Shown here: positions 11,694 to 24,984 of the stretch, piece after piece
Layout of the letters: every line of letters begins with the position of its first letter
Position numbering within the stretch: position 1 is the first letter of the stretch
NCBI GenBank assembly: GCA_026874595.1
Contig: CM049308.1
Coordinates: 25,196,367 to 25,260,366 of the forward strand
Reading direction: 5' to 3'
Origin: Sipunculus nudus
Taxonomy: Eukaryota > Annelida > Sipuncula > Golfingiida > Sipunculidae
Length of the DNA stretch: 64,000 nucleotides
Notes under the pieces: generated by a model
The model's database searches: none
What the model saw: only the letters and a program-made list of their open reading frames with translations
Told to the model about the DNA's origin: nothing
Program-made: the position numbers and the translations under genes

Positions 11694-14600
11694 ACAAGGG
11701 ACCCATGGGTCACGGTGCTCAGCTGATCATGATTGGACTATAAATGTTTCTCCACTGTGATACTATATTGAGTCGATAAAGCTTATGAATATCATGGACA
11801 TGTTGGGCTATTATAAAGGAATGTAATGTAATATGTGAGTAAATGATAAATGAAATAACCTGACTGATGGATTAAAAGAGTCAAATATAGTGGTTTATTT
11901 TTTATTTATTTAGGAGGGGTTGAAAATTGTGATATATTTGAGCAAATATGAATGCAATGACAGCAGTAATAAGCAGTAGTAGAATGATAATAAGGCTATT
12001 TGTTGAAGGATCTAAAGTGTATGGTAGTCTGCAAGCTTTCAATTTGACAGATATGATGTTATGATTAACTATGCTGATGAAGTGATTTATGAATTTGTGA
12101 CTGTATGACACAATATCTCTTTAGTCTTGACAAGGTACATTATTGTGATGCCCACTATGTCTACATATTACACAATATTGACATAATTTCTGGCATGTAC
12201 ATAGGTACCTATGGACGAATAGTTATACAAAATATTAAAGTATGAATATATCTGATTCATCTTGTTCTTGCTTACTGAGGCTGACTTTGGGATGGGGTTC
12301 GGAGAAGGGAAAAGTGAGGGCAGCATGAAGGTGGATGTAGAAATATTCTATTGTAATGTTTTTCATTTATATAAGAATATGAAACGCTAAGAGGAAAGGG
12401 GCCCTCCTACTTGGTTATAGTAAAGTTCTAAATATATGATTGAAAACTAAAACTCTGACAAGACTGTCATGAAGAAAAACAGTAAGTTTTGAGATACTGT
12501 AATGCATATGAAAATTTACAGATGGACAGGCAAGTGGACAGAATGGACTAATACCTTTATTTCACTTTCAAGGGAATAATGCATTTTAGTTTATATATAA
12601 GCCTATTTTTTAAGCATATCCACTTTTTCCATTAAGAAGTTTTTATCTTAATCATTTTTTTTATTTACAGGTTCTATAAATTTAAAAAAAAAAAAACTGA
12701 AAATATAAGTTAAAATATTAGAATTGTTGCAAAAGCTGCAATCATTATATATACAGAGTAAAAAACTGAAACTATAAGTTAAAATATTAGAATTGATGCA
12801 AAAGTTGCAATCATCATATATCCAGAGTGTAGCTCATATTGGGTCATATTATGCATACACATATATTTTATTATTTTAAATCATAAATGTTTAAACTGAA
12901 TTTAAAAGAAAATAATGCCACAACATGGCATCTACAAGAATATTCCTTGAATCACTATTAAAAAGTTTTGCAGTTTTTGGAGTTTTCAGTACATGCTTAA
13001 TTTTATTCACCAAAATAAAATAAAAGATTCAGTAAATTTGATAAAATAAAACATCTTTTCAAATAAAGTATACACACTGTTGTGTGAGTGAGGGACAAAC
13101 AATATCATTGTGCTAATTACTATCCAAGTTTTAATTTATTACTGGAATTAATAGTCAATTTCACACCTGGTGAAGTTTTTACTCCTCTGAAGTAAGGAAT
13201 TACTTATCTCATGAACATCCACACTTTCATAGCAATACACCACTTTGTGGACACAATTAAATGTACACTTTAATCATTGTAACCCTGGTGGTACAATACA
13301 AAATCTAAAATGTAGCATAGCCTGAAATAAAAATGAATCAAATACAGAAAATAATAACATTCATCTAGTTTATGTACCATATGGGGGGTGGCAGGGCAGC
13401 GGGGAAGCCTGCTGGTAGTGGCCAAGCTGACCCAAGGCAAGCTGCCTGGGGTGGGTTACATAATGCAAGTGAAGGCTGTACTACTAGGTGGGCTACATGT
13501 AAACAACACTTGACATGGTGTATGAAAACATATATAAAAGCTATTCTTTCCAATCAATATCTTTGAAATTTCAGATTTTAAAAGATTAAATCCTAATGTA
13601 TATATGCTGTGAAATTAAATCAACAGTGCCAAAGTTGGACAAAATTTAAGGTATTGATTTTTTATTTAGTCAATAACTTGAAAAATTTGCAAAATTCTGA
13701 TCTAATTTTGGGTAAACAATTGAATCTTGATTAAATAAAGTTACATTCCTGAAAAAAAGTCTCCAGGTTCAGCAATTCTCATGTTAGGTGAGTAAATATA
13801 TTTCCTGATTTTTTAAAAAATTGCATTATGTTTTGGCCCATAACTTCAAAATAATACCCAATACTGACCTAATTTTTGGTAAGTTCATAGAAAATGTATG
13901 AAAGAATGTGAATACTATATACGATCAAAAACAGATCAGTGGTTTTGATATTAGGCAGCCTTGAAGTGTAACAATGGCTTTTTTTATGGAAAATGGAGTT
14001 TTTTTCCTTAATATCTCGAAGGAACGAAGTCCTAATGACCCAATTTTCGGTATGGTAGGAGATTTTGGGGACATCTAAAATTATGCCAACAGCCTGGGGA
14101 GCATAGAGATGTGCATTGAATTACCTACAGTCATCGAAGTGGACTGCTTGACAATGTAAGGGAATACAACAAGAGCCTCCAAAAAATTCAATAACTAGCC
14201 TAATTTTGCAGCTTTTATTTTCAAATTTCAGATTTGAACAGATTAAATCCTTATATATAAATGCTGTGAAAATTAAATCCACAGTACTTACAGGAAAAAA
14301 ATGTGCCGCGGCAAAAGTTGGGCAAAATTTAAGGTACCAATTTTATATTTTTGCCGATATTTAAAAAAATTTAACAGATTTTGATCTAATTTTTGGTATA
14401 CAATTAAATTTTGATTAATTAAAGTTGTATTACAGGAAAAAAGTCCCTACCTTTAACACTTTTGGTCTTAAGTGACCAAATATCGTCCTGATTTTTTTTA
14501 CAAAGTCCATTATGTTTGGGCCCATAACTTTTTTAAATTATATAATACTGACTTAATATCTGGCATGTACATAGGAATTATATAGAGGAACATTTATGGT

Positions 14601-14910
14601 AAATATGAAGAAAACCAGATGAGTGGTTTTGATATTAGGCAGTCCTAAAATGTGAAAATAGATTTCTAATAAAAAATTGAGGTTTTTCTTTAATATCTCG
14701 AAGAGCGAAGTCCTATTGACCCAATTTTCGGCAAGGTAGGAGATATTGGGGACATCTAACTGTATGCCGAATTTCAGATTCGTAGGTCCAACGGTGTCAA
14801 AACGTGCCAGTCTTACGGACGGACATCCAGACGGACAGACAGACAGACGGACGACGGACAATGGACCACAACTATAGCTCAGATGACTTATAGTCAGCTG
14901 AGCTAAAAAC
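11694..14910 (+). mobile_element. Pearl-like element, copy E2
   Basis: It starts ACAAGGGACCCATGGGTCAC. It ends at a GGACGGACAT..CAGACAGACAGACGG run (14815-14860) plus the hairpin AGCTCAGATGACTTATAGTC/AGCTGAGCT and A5. Inside are two diverged ~0.7-kb units (about 13560-14100 and 14215-14910). Both carry 'GGGCCCATAACTT', 'GTGGTTTTGATATTAGGCAG' and 'AATATCTCGAAG'. The short open frames here follow the repeats and are not genes. Confidence 0.65.
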
Positions 14911-14967
14911 CACTTATTCTTAAGAAATAACAAATGCACAGTTGATTATAATGCATTTTATTTAAAA

Positions 14968-17564
14968 ACAAGGGACCTATGGGTCACGACGCTCAGCTGT
15001 TATATATGATAAAAAAATATTATTTAGAAATGAGGCACATGCTGGTTTTGTGTGGTAATAAATATAAGCTGTATTATGAGTTGTTGTTGTTTAGCTTATG
15101 TATGATTTTGATATTACCTTTGGAGACAGGGAAGAGGATTGATTTCATTTATTTTATTAACAAATGGAGTACTACTGTCACACAGATTTTGACTTGGCCA
15201 TATAACTTATAAGCAGAACATATAATATAAGAGTTTAACTATATAAATATATAAACTCCCAAATATAATTTTTATTAAAAATAATAAGAGAATCATATGA
15301 TTTTTTAAAATGAAATATAACTGATATGATTATTAAATTAATATTAAAGAATATATTCATGAATGCATTCATGAATACATTTTGAAAGTATTTGCACGAG
15401 TATTCATATACTTTCATTTTTACCTGAATTCCCATTCTTTATGCAAGAAATTTTATAATGGAGTACATAATCATATTCATATTTAAATACAATTACAAAG
15501 TATTCGCACCATGTCTGGTATTTATTCAGTTTTCACCAAACAATGATGTTGAGAATCCAGAATATACAAAATTCACACATTTAAATAATGATCATAAGTA
15601 CCTGGTTTTATGGCTTTTATTTATATTAAAAAATAACTGTAAAAAATTCATTTTGGACTAATTTCACATCAATGTACACACTAGACACAGTAGGAATCTA
15701 GATTAATATTATCAACTGCATCTTTGTCTATCATTAATTTCCTTCATATAATCCTTAATGATTAGTAATGAATAATATGATTTACTTCTTTATCATTAAA
15801 AAGGAACTGAAAAATGCCATAGGTGACTGCATGGTGTTATTTGGAATATGTGACATTCTACCCATCGATACAAGATTCTTATATCATCAGTAACTGCAAG
15901 TTAATTTCCTGTTATTATAAACTAACAAATTCCTTTTCTATTTTTCTTTAATTTGTTATTAAAAACCAATAAAAATTTATTAATTTATTGTTTATTGTTA
16001 TGTTGTTGGTTAAAACTACTGGATGAGTTGGGTTGAACACCTGGAACAACTGTGGCTGGCCATAAGCTGCCTGGATTCTCCCCTCAAGCGTGCATAATTT
16101 GATGAAAGGTCAACAAGGTCAACATACAGGTGACTCAAGAGGGGCTGGAGAGAGCCAAAGTCTGACAGGGTCTCATAAAAAACATTAATAAAAGCTACAA
16201 TATTTGGCAAATTTCTTTCAGCTTTCTAAACTAAAAAGCTGAAATCCTTATGTGTGCATGATATGAAAATTATATCAACAGTGCTCACGGGAAACAAACG
16301 TGCCATGGTCACAGTTGGGCAAAATTTAAGGTACTAATTTTATATTTATACTAATAACTTATAAAATTTGAAAAATTCAGAACTAATTTTGGGTATTCAA
16401 TTGAATCTTGATTAAATAATGTTACATCCCTGACAAAAAAGATCTCTAGCTTCAGCAATGCCCTTGTTAAGGGAGTAAATATATTTCTTGATTTTTTACA
16501 AAGTGCATTATGTTTGGGCCCATAACTTAAAAAAAATACACAATACTGACATCATTTCTGGCATGTGCATAGTGATTGTATAGAAAAATATGTATATTAT
16601 ATATGATCAAAGTCAGATCAGTGGTTTTGATATTAGGCAGTCTTAAAGTGTAACATTAGGTTTTTAATGGAAAAATGAAGTTTTTCATTGATATCTCGAA
16701 GGAATTAAGTCCTAGTGACCAAATTCTTGGCATGGAAGGGGATTTTGGAGAAATCTAACTGTATGCCAAATTTAAGGAACTTAGAGCTGAAGCTCGGGAG
16801 CTGAGCTCTAGCAAACTGCATAACACTAGCAATATGTGACGTGGTGCTTGAAAACTTGAATAAAATCTACAGTTTTTGATCAACTGGTTTCAAATTTGTG
16901 TTAACAGTTGAAATGCTAACAAAAACATGCTGTGAAAATTAAATCCACAGCAGTTACAGCAAAAAAACATGCCATGGTCAAAGTTGGGCAAAATTTAAGG
17001 TACCAATTTTTATTTTTGCTAATATTTTTAAAAATTTAAAAGATTTTGATCTAATTTTGGGTATACAATTTAATTTTGATTAATAAAAGTAATATTACTG
17101 GAAAAAAAGTGCTTAGTTTTAACAAGTTTTGTGTTAAGTGATAAAATTTCTTTCCTGATTATTTACAGAATGCATTATGTTTGGGCCCATAACTTTTTTA
17201 AATTAAATAATACAGACCTAATTTCTGGCATGTACATAGGAATTATATAGAGGATTATTTATAGGAAATATGAGGAAAAACAGATGAGTGGTTTTGATAT
17301 TAGGCAGTCCTAAAGTGTGAAAATAGGTTTTTAATAAAAAATTGAGGTTTTTCCTTAATTTCTCAAAGGAATGAAGTCGCAAAGACCCAGTTTTCGGCTT
17401 GGTAGGAGATCTTGGGGACATCTAACATTATCCTGAATTTTGGATTCCTAGGTCTTACGGTTTCAAAACGTGCCACATCTACGGACGGACGGACGGACGG
17501 ACGGACGACGGACAATGGACCACGACTATAGCTCAGATGACTTATAGTCAGCTGAGCTAAAAAA
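14968..17564 (+). mobile_element. Pearl-like element, copy E3 (uninterrupted reference copy)
   Basis: It shares start (ACAAGGGACCTATGGGTCAC), interior and end (GGACGGACGGACGGACGACG run, hairpin, A5) with E1 and E2. It lies only 57 bp from the end of E2. Because it lacks the P1 block and the 8084-9262 block, it serves as the empty-site reference for both insertions in E1. No coding capacity was seen. Confidence 0.7.
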
Positions 17565-19071
17565 CTTTGAACAGTGGTAATATAGGTTCTTTTCAATAAG
17601 ATTTATATAAACGGGTTATTTGAAAGGATATAGATTGACTCTAAATGAAAAACATCCTATCAATCTGAATAAGTTATGTTCTTTATCAACCCAGGTCAAA
17701 ACATATGATGCACAGTGTCCCTATTCATTAAAGAGAAAAGGTTTATAATGTTGCATTGTTAAATCATGTTTTTCAAATGGGATTGGAATTATTATAATTA
17801 GTATCAGAAACGTTCAGATGAAAATGAAATTAATAAGTTCATATGATGCTTCATCAAAGTGTTTAAGTTTCACATTTGATACTTCTTTTAGTTACCATCA
17901 TTAAGGATAAAATGACATACTGTTTAGGACCTGCTGCACTACCTTATATATAACTTATAAATAGATAATTATGGTTAATGTTTATTACTGAAGTTTGGAC
18001 TTTCATTACTTTATAATTTGTGTAACAGTGACTCTAAAGTGTTAGATACTTTTATTGTGATGCAGCTATAGATTATACCTACATTGTGGTTCATGTAGTG
18101 TCCGTAGACAAAAAAATGCCTGTTTAACATCCTGTCAAATTTGTTTTCCCTGGAAATTTACTTTTCTAAGGCTGGTGTTAGATTTTACATGCTTGATTGT
18201 TCACAGTATTTTAGAAGTTAAAACTCTCCAGCCTAACAGAGGAGATTCACAGTAATTGTTTCTGAGTAAATTTACCAAAATAAAGTTTTCATATTTATCA
18301 CATATTTGCAGGACAAAGAGTAAAATATGAAAATACTCATTCCATAAATGAATTGTTTATGTTGGTTATGGTAGTGAACAGATTCACTAAGAATATAATT
18401 CACACAATTAAAGTGTTTTACAGGTACACATTCAGAGTTTTTAATATCTTCTCTTAAACATGTAGTGTCCGTAGACAGAACTTTACCACCAATATTCATC
18501 ATCTGGTTAAACCAAAATGGTTAAAGTTTGTGCTCTGAAATTGTATTCCTGATTCCCCATGGGGAAGGTTGTTTACACAACAAAGAGAGTCACATGTGCA
18601 ATGATTTTGAAAATATCACCTAACTGCAACATAAAGTGTACACCTGATTGTGAACTAGGCGTGGTGTCAGTATGTATCCATTTCCACTGATCTCACTGGA
18701 AGTGGAAGAGAGAGAGCCTGAGAGCTAGGGCTAGATACTGTATAACAGTAAATTGTCATTATCCATATATCTTAAGTTTACTTGCCTCATGAGGTATTTG
18801 TTATAGACAATGACTAATTCAACAAAGGTTAATGACTCCAGTTACTCCAGCCCCAACTTCTGTTTATGTAGCGCAACAAGACCAGTAAGTTTCACCCATG
18901 ATTTTAAGACAAAGCAGCTGCTATGGTTGGCAATGGTGCATGTGTTATAAATACAAAATGTGTAATTACCTGTGCTCAATGACAGCTCTGTTGTTGATAC
19001 AATCCATTCATTTATAGTCCAGCGTGTGGCGTAATATGGCTTAGACTGGTAAGATTAGAGGTTAAGGGTAT
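17565..19071. other. Unannotated AT-rich stretch with two copies of GTAGTGTCCGTAGACA
   Basis: No gene was found. The exact 16-mer occurs at 18095-18110 and 18462-18477, and also at 10501, 10677 and 11054. The inverted partner of 4042-4070 is at 18633-18661. Confidence 0.5.
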
Positions 19072-22000
19072 AGCATAGGGGATACAAGCCGGATTGCTGA
19101 AAACCGGCATGCCGACTACCACCTTGCCGATTCCATTTTGCCGAAACGCCGGTTTGCCGACTTTGTCAATTAAACTGTAATATGAAGATTGTTTCGGGAT
19201 ATGACGCTAGAAATACATGCTAATGATTTAAATTCATTATGTTGTATGTAGAATATGAGGAAATAGTTGTATCTCAGGCTGGAATTTGAAGGTGCAAAGC
19301 AGGACTCGGCAATAGCCTGGCAGGCCCATGCATCATGGCCGACTGACTTCACCCACGCCCGGCTGTCGGCAAGTTGGCTGAAGATAAGCTTCTTATGGTC
19401 AAGCAAATTCAATTAAAAAAAACGTTATCAGTGTTGAAAATGTATGTGTATTCCTCTTTGGATGCATGAGCATTATAATACATAAATAATTGTAACACTT
19501 GATCGACAGATCGTCAAACAGCAAATATCAAATAGCTAATTAATGCTTCTGTGTTTCATGACATTTGTATTCATGAGCATTTGTATGGGTATTGAACCAA
19601 TTTATTCATCAATAAAAATTAAAAATGATGCATAACTTGGAATTTTTTCCCTCTAAGTATTAAAGAAAATCAGGATATAAAAGTTTAAAGTTTAATTTTC
19701 AGATAAAAACACCAATCAGATTTTGGATTTGAATCAAACATTAATCCACTGTTCGATTGCATTATACATCTATATTTTGTTTTGTCGCCCCGTAATAAAA
19801 TAAAGATTAGAAATGAAAATGAAAGGTGTAAAATTTGAAGAAATAACTGCATGCAACATGAATAAACTTTAGCTGACACCAAGAATTCGAAACTTTCAAT
19901 GAACATCAAAATTGAATACTTAAATTGTTCTTGGGGTTTCTTGTTGATTAATGGATCAAAGGGATTACGAGTAACCATGACCAATTGATTGTTGTAACAA
20001 CACCAGAGTAACTGACTCATCCTGAGTACTTGGTAATTATGTTCACTGAAGGGCAACAATATAAGAGAGAGATAATATTGAGAGAGAGAGAGATCAATAA
20101 AATATAAGAGTCTAATATAATATTGTATATATATACAACATATATACACATATGCATTAATATGTACACAACATAATCTCTCTTGAATGAAATATAGAAT
20201 TATATACTTCTTTCCATAAAATACCTTTGTCTCCTCTCTAACAATTAATACGTATTATTTTTATCGCGATCTTTCTCTCACATAATTGAATTCTTGCTCT
20301 CATGAATAAAATCATATTGATCTCTCTCTCTCTCATATAATGTTACATTGATTACGATCTCTCACAATCTTAAATCTGCTCTCATGAAATAAGGAAAATG
20401 AATCAGAAAAAGATTAATAAATAATCGTTTCCCTTCAAGTAAAAATGGCTATTATAGTCCGTTCCTGTACCCCTGTCCACCTGATTTTTCGCGATTATCT
20501 CTTCATAAGACATATCTGGCAAACAAAATTTGCACCATTGGCATAAAGAGGCAAAAGCGTAATTTTTTTAACCTTACCTACTCACGATATAAATATTATT
20601 TACTTTACGGCCTGGTTGACATGTCTCAAATATATCCGTGGTTCATGGCGTCCCTAATATGCGGCCATTGTTTATCCACCTTGGATATGGATATAAAGTA
20701 ATGTGACGTAACAGTGAAGCGCGTGCACGCGAAGAATACAAGTCTCGCTGTAAGCAGAGGTCGGCAGCTCTTGATTATTGGTCCCGTGAATGTTGGTGCC
20801 TCTTTAGTACGTCACGTCTATTATGACGTCATCACTATCCCCTGATATGCACATTTCACAGATTAGTGGCAAGATGTCGCTAAAGAATAGACTAGTTACT
20901 CATAAAATGATTTTAAATTGTTTATAGGAAAATAACATAAGGTAGGCTATTATTTCCATATTAGTTAATTACGCTTTTTCCTCTTTCTTCCCCAAGGTCA
21001 AACAGTTTTGGCGTTCTTTGGTTCACAAATAAATAATCGCGAAAAATCAGGTGGACAGGGGTACTGGAACGGACTATAGTTGCACATGATAAATCAGTTA
21101 CCTCAGTGTTGTTTCAACAATCAATAGGTCAGGGTTACTCCTAATTACCCTCCCATAGATCCCCTAATTTAGTAGAAACCCACATATCAAAGTGTTTCCT
21201 TTTGATGTTCATAGACTGCACGTCGGAATACAATAACAGCTAAAATATATTCATTGTACAGACACTAATATTTTAAAAACTGTTAAAAATCTCATAATAT
21301 TATAGGCCTATATCATCATGATACCATGGAACGCTTACACAATAAATCGAAGTAAAATCCAAACGCACAGTATGTTCATGTTTGTGACACATCCAGTAGC
21401 CGACCGTTGATTATTAAATGAAGATGCCAAGATTGTCTGATGAATTCCCTAAACAGACTAATTGATTTCTAAATTTCAATTGAAATGTATCAGTAACAGA
21501 AGAGAGCTGATTAATGTGCATTTCAATACTCATTCCTAAATAATGCAGTGTGCGATTTTAAACTCGTAAATAACCAACAGAACCCTTTTCAAGCTCGCTG
21601 TAATTCAAAAAAATAAATATGAAATTATAACTTTGGTTCCACGATCGGTCAAACATTCCTTTCACATATTTGTCTTATCGTATTTATGCTTCCACAAAGC
21701 AAACACAATGTAGAATATGACCATTTATTAAGGGTTTAATTTATCTGAGGAAGCTTGCATTTCACATGTTGACCTGTGTACGGTCAGCCGACTTGCCGAC
21801 TGTCGAGCGTGGGTGGTCAGTCGGCCATGACGCATTTGCCCGCCAGGCCATTGCTGAGTCCTGCTTTGCACCTTTAATTTCCAGCCTGAGATACAACTAC
21901 TTCCTCATATTCTACATACAACATAATTAATTTAAATCATAAGCATGTATTTCTAGCGTCATATCCCAAAACCATCTTCATAATACCGTTTAATTGACAA

Positions 22001-22092
22001 AGTCGGCAAACCGGCGTTTTGGCAAAAAGGAATCGGCATGGTGGTAGTCGGCATGCCTGTTTTCGGCAATCAGGAATGACACCAGCATAGGG
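19072..22092. mobile_element. 3-kb foldback DNA element with 9-bp target duplication (Mutator-like?)
   Basis: The sequence AGCATAGGG occurs at 19072-19080 and again at 22084-22092. Just inside lie inverted repeats of about 300 bp. The left arm (19081-19381) reads 'CCGGATTGCTGAAAACCGGC' and the right arm (21784-22083) reads its reverse complement with scattered mismatches. Shared inner landmarks include 'GTTGTATCTCAGGCTGGAA' and 'GCCGACTTTGTCAATTAAAC' orientations. Long inverted arms with a 9-bp duplication are typical of Mutator-like and foldback elements. No transposase is visible: the minus-strand frame at 19685-20149 is low-complexity and hydrophobic without motifs. The element is therefore non-autonomous. 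Confidence 0.7.
20457..21074. mobile_element. 618-bp MITE nested in the foldback element
   Basis: Inverted termini begin GTCCGTTCCTGTACCCCTGT (left) and its near-exact complement (right). They extend about 45 bp through CACCTGATTTTTCGCGATTAT. The flanks give TATA on both sides, a possible 2-4 bp target duplication. The inside is more GC-rich than the surroundings and holds a TGACGTCA site near 20823-20832 and a CGCGTGCACGCG palindrome near 20720. There is no transposase. Confidence 0.75.
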
Positions 22093-22950
22093 AAGCTTAA
22101 CTTAACCTCTAATTTAATTGGAGTATACAATGACACGCAATTTATAATAACATTATACATGGATTTATAGAATACTGAAAGTATTATTTTAAGTGTTCAT
22201 CTTTCGCTTAGTTTTCTTTAATTTAATAACAATATATCCATGCTGACTGATCTGCTTTTTGTAATTTCACTTTTAAAAAACAATTTGGGGTGAAGTAAAG
22301 CAAGTCAGTTCCAGCACCATTTTTGTCAGTTCCTGTAAGATAGTTATTCACGGTTATTTATAACTTGCATCAAGTAATGTTAATTATTAAATGTTTTAAA
22401 ATTACTTATCAAGTATTTTATTTTTATGCAAGTTCTGATAACATGCAGTCAGTTTTGGTTCATTCAGGTAATATGAAATCAGTTTCAGTCAGTTCCTGTA
22501 AAATTGCTATCCTGGAAATATCATATTAATATCATTCCTAGTGCTACAAGTACCTGCTCGCCTCCGGTCACTGGTGAACAGCCGTGTAGCAGCTATATAA
22601 TTCCATGAAAACCATCAAAAATTTTTATAATCAAATTCTTGCATTAAAAAATCTCTAAAATACACTTTTACCGATGTATCGGCCTTGAAAAGAACAATGT
22701 CCTCAAATATTACACTTCATAGCATGTTTAAAATGCCCGCCGAAGTTACACACTTTGCGTCAACTTGATAAACAATCAATTCACAAACGCGTTAAACGGT
22801 GGACTGACAGAGTTCGTGCAGCGACAGTGCACGAATTTAAAAACAAAACTAAATTTTATTTACCCTCACATTTTTGTTCCCCTTGCGTAATCATGTTGGT
22901 TATATATGCCGTAGTAAGGACAATTTTATGCAGTTAAAACATATGTTAGA
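22093..22950. other. Stretch without supportable features
   Basis: AT-rich sequence. The open frame at 22755-22937 has no recognisable domain and no splice context. Confidence 0.4.
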
Positions 22951-22961
22951 CATTTACTTAC

Positions 22962-23195
22962 CTGTAGCAAAGTCTCATAGTATTGATCTAAACTTGTGAC
23001 TGGAATCCGCATTTAACTTTCCGCCGTGGCTACCCTGATCAACAAATCCAAGTCCGCACACGTTAGTGTTGTGACCGCTGATTGGTCTAAAATTAATTGT
23101 TTACAGTTGTATCGCTAGGTGTCGCCTAGACAGCAGCTTGTGCGCCCGGCGCCAGCTGAGCTGAGGAAACTGCGGGCCATCTTGGTTGACGCATA
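22962..23195 (-). promoter_or_regulatory. Promoter-like stretch and putative first exon on the minus strand
   Basis: Read on the minus strand, AACCAAGATGGCCCGCAG (about 23166-23190) contains a YY1-type site in the orientation usual just downstream of start sites. It is followed by locally GC-rich sequence, a CCAAT box (GACCAATCAG, about 23078-23087), and then a perfect donor TGCTACAG|GTAAGTAAA at 22962/22961. A short frame starting at ATG 23012 runs to the donor in phase 0. Joined to the exon at 1891 it would stop after a few codons, so it would act as a short upstream frame. No other acceptor/exon on this strand was recognised between 22.9 and 1.9 kb. Connection to the 1474-1870 exon is an inference. 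Confidence 0.4.
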
Positions 23196-23199
23196 TTGG

Positions 23200-24984
23200 A
23201 AGAATAGATTATGTTGTGACAATATTCCTTATAAACACACAACATGAAATTGTAAACGCACCTCATTATAACAATTGGCTTTGTTGATATATGAAATAAC
23301 AAAATGTTTTGAACGTTTCAAAATACTTGCTTTTCTGAAGGAAGGTAATTTAATTACAATAACCAGCCCACATTTTCATTTTAACATCGACTAAATTTCG
23401 AAATGTCGATGCCAATTCACGATTATCCGATTCTGGAATATTTTCTTTTGCGTATAAACGGGTTAATAGGCGTGAACAGACACGACTGACGCAGAAACTG
23501 AGAGTAATTATACCTTAATTTCGCATGGAGTTGCGATCGAAGTTTTATCATCGAGGGTTGGTTGTTTGTTGTCTAATTGTTTGTTAGGAACCATAATATT
23601 TTGTGGGATTGAGATTAAAGAGCAATCCATTAAGATTTTGGGATAGTTTTTACGGATTACCATGGTATGTTTTTAGCGGATTTATAACCATTTAGACATA
23701 GAACAATTTGCTGGTCCAGGACAAGAGTGAGATTCATTCACTGGTGTTGGTGGCCGCCTTTATTCTGGAGAGCAGAGCTCATCTATGATATATTATCAAG
23801 TAACCACCGCGACAAGCATTTTGTCATTAAAAAGTGTCCGATCATCTTAAGGTTCTGGATAATATGGCTACTTTCAATGAGCATACATAATTGTTTGTGA
23901 TCGATTATTCAAAAGCGCGGTTGGACCAGACAGACATAGAAATAAAACGGGATAACGTAACATTTTCAAAATTTCAATCACTCCTCTGCTAGAACGTCCT
24001 TAAAAATGCAAAACGGGACATTTAAGTACCTTTAAATTCAAATCCATAAATAAAAAAAAGAGAAATAGTCAGCGAATTTCCGGTTTTCTTCGGCATTGAA
24101 CTGAAGTTTATTATAAAGTCATATTTACATTACAACAAATAAAACAACAGTGGAACCTCTTAAAGTGGACACTCCCATAAAGTGGACACCTCTCAACGGT
24201 GGGCAGTTTTTTTTTTTTTTTTTTTGTCCCTATCCTTTATGTTACGGTCATGACCATAAGGGGGCACCTCAAGGGTTCCAACATTTTAGAGATATCATCG
24301 TATATAAGAAACAATACATGTGCTTGTATGACTTGTATCAATAAAAAAAAACAGTTACAGCCATGCAGAAACAAACATTCAAAGTTAAAAGCTCAATCAA
24401 AGCTCGGCGCTGACAAAACCTATTGTAAAAGGCCGTTTTTTTTTTCAAGGTAGAGTATAGCTTTTAAAGGTAGCATATCGATTTGGAAAGGTTTATCTGG
24501 TGACAGGTAATGCTGTTATTTTTTTTATATAAAGTTTGACATTAGTATGACTATAGCTAGGTGTATATTGGCGTAGAAAATAACGGGCGATTAGGTCAAA
24601 TGAAACATGATATTAACATGATTTGAGAATAGGATTAGGGAGGGGGAGGAAGGTACTAATCACGTATTTGGTGTAGAAATATTTGAAACTATAGGCAATG
24701 GCGCAATTTGGGGAAGTCTTTAATGTATGATGACGCAAAATAGGGCGGTTTTTCGGTATTAAGTACACCTTCTACTATTTCCCAATTTTCTTTATCGGAA
24801 AAGACCGGGGGGGGGGGGGGGGGGGATCCGCTCCCACTCACTCCGCCTCTGCATGAAGAGAGCATGAGAGTGATAAAATATAACATGTCATATAAACGAG
24901 GTTTGACTTTAATCCCTATTTTACCCTAACCTGCACCATCATGTCATACAGATTAATGTATTATATATTTATTTTATGTCTCAG
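23200..24984. other. Intergenic stretch; fragment of a 'GGAACCTCTTAAAGTGGACA' repeat
   Basis: No gene was seen. At 24148-24206 there are two tandem 'AAAGTGGACAC' motifs next to CAGTGGAACCTCT, a type of sequence often found at ends of animal DNA transposons; the partner end was not found. T-runs lie at 24209-24226 and 24430-24440, and a poly-G at 24808-24825. Confidence 0.4.

Noticed and set aside
19685-20149. 154-codon minus-strand frame in the foldback element, a possible transposase
   Set aside because: AT-rich, hydrophobic and without catalytic motifs or similarity that I can see.
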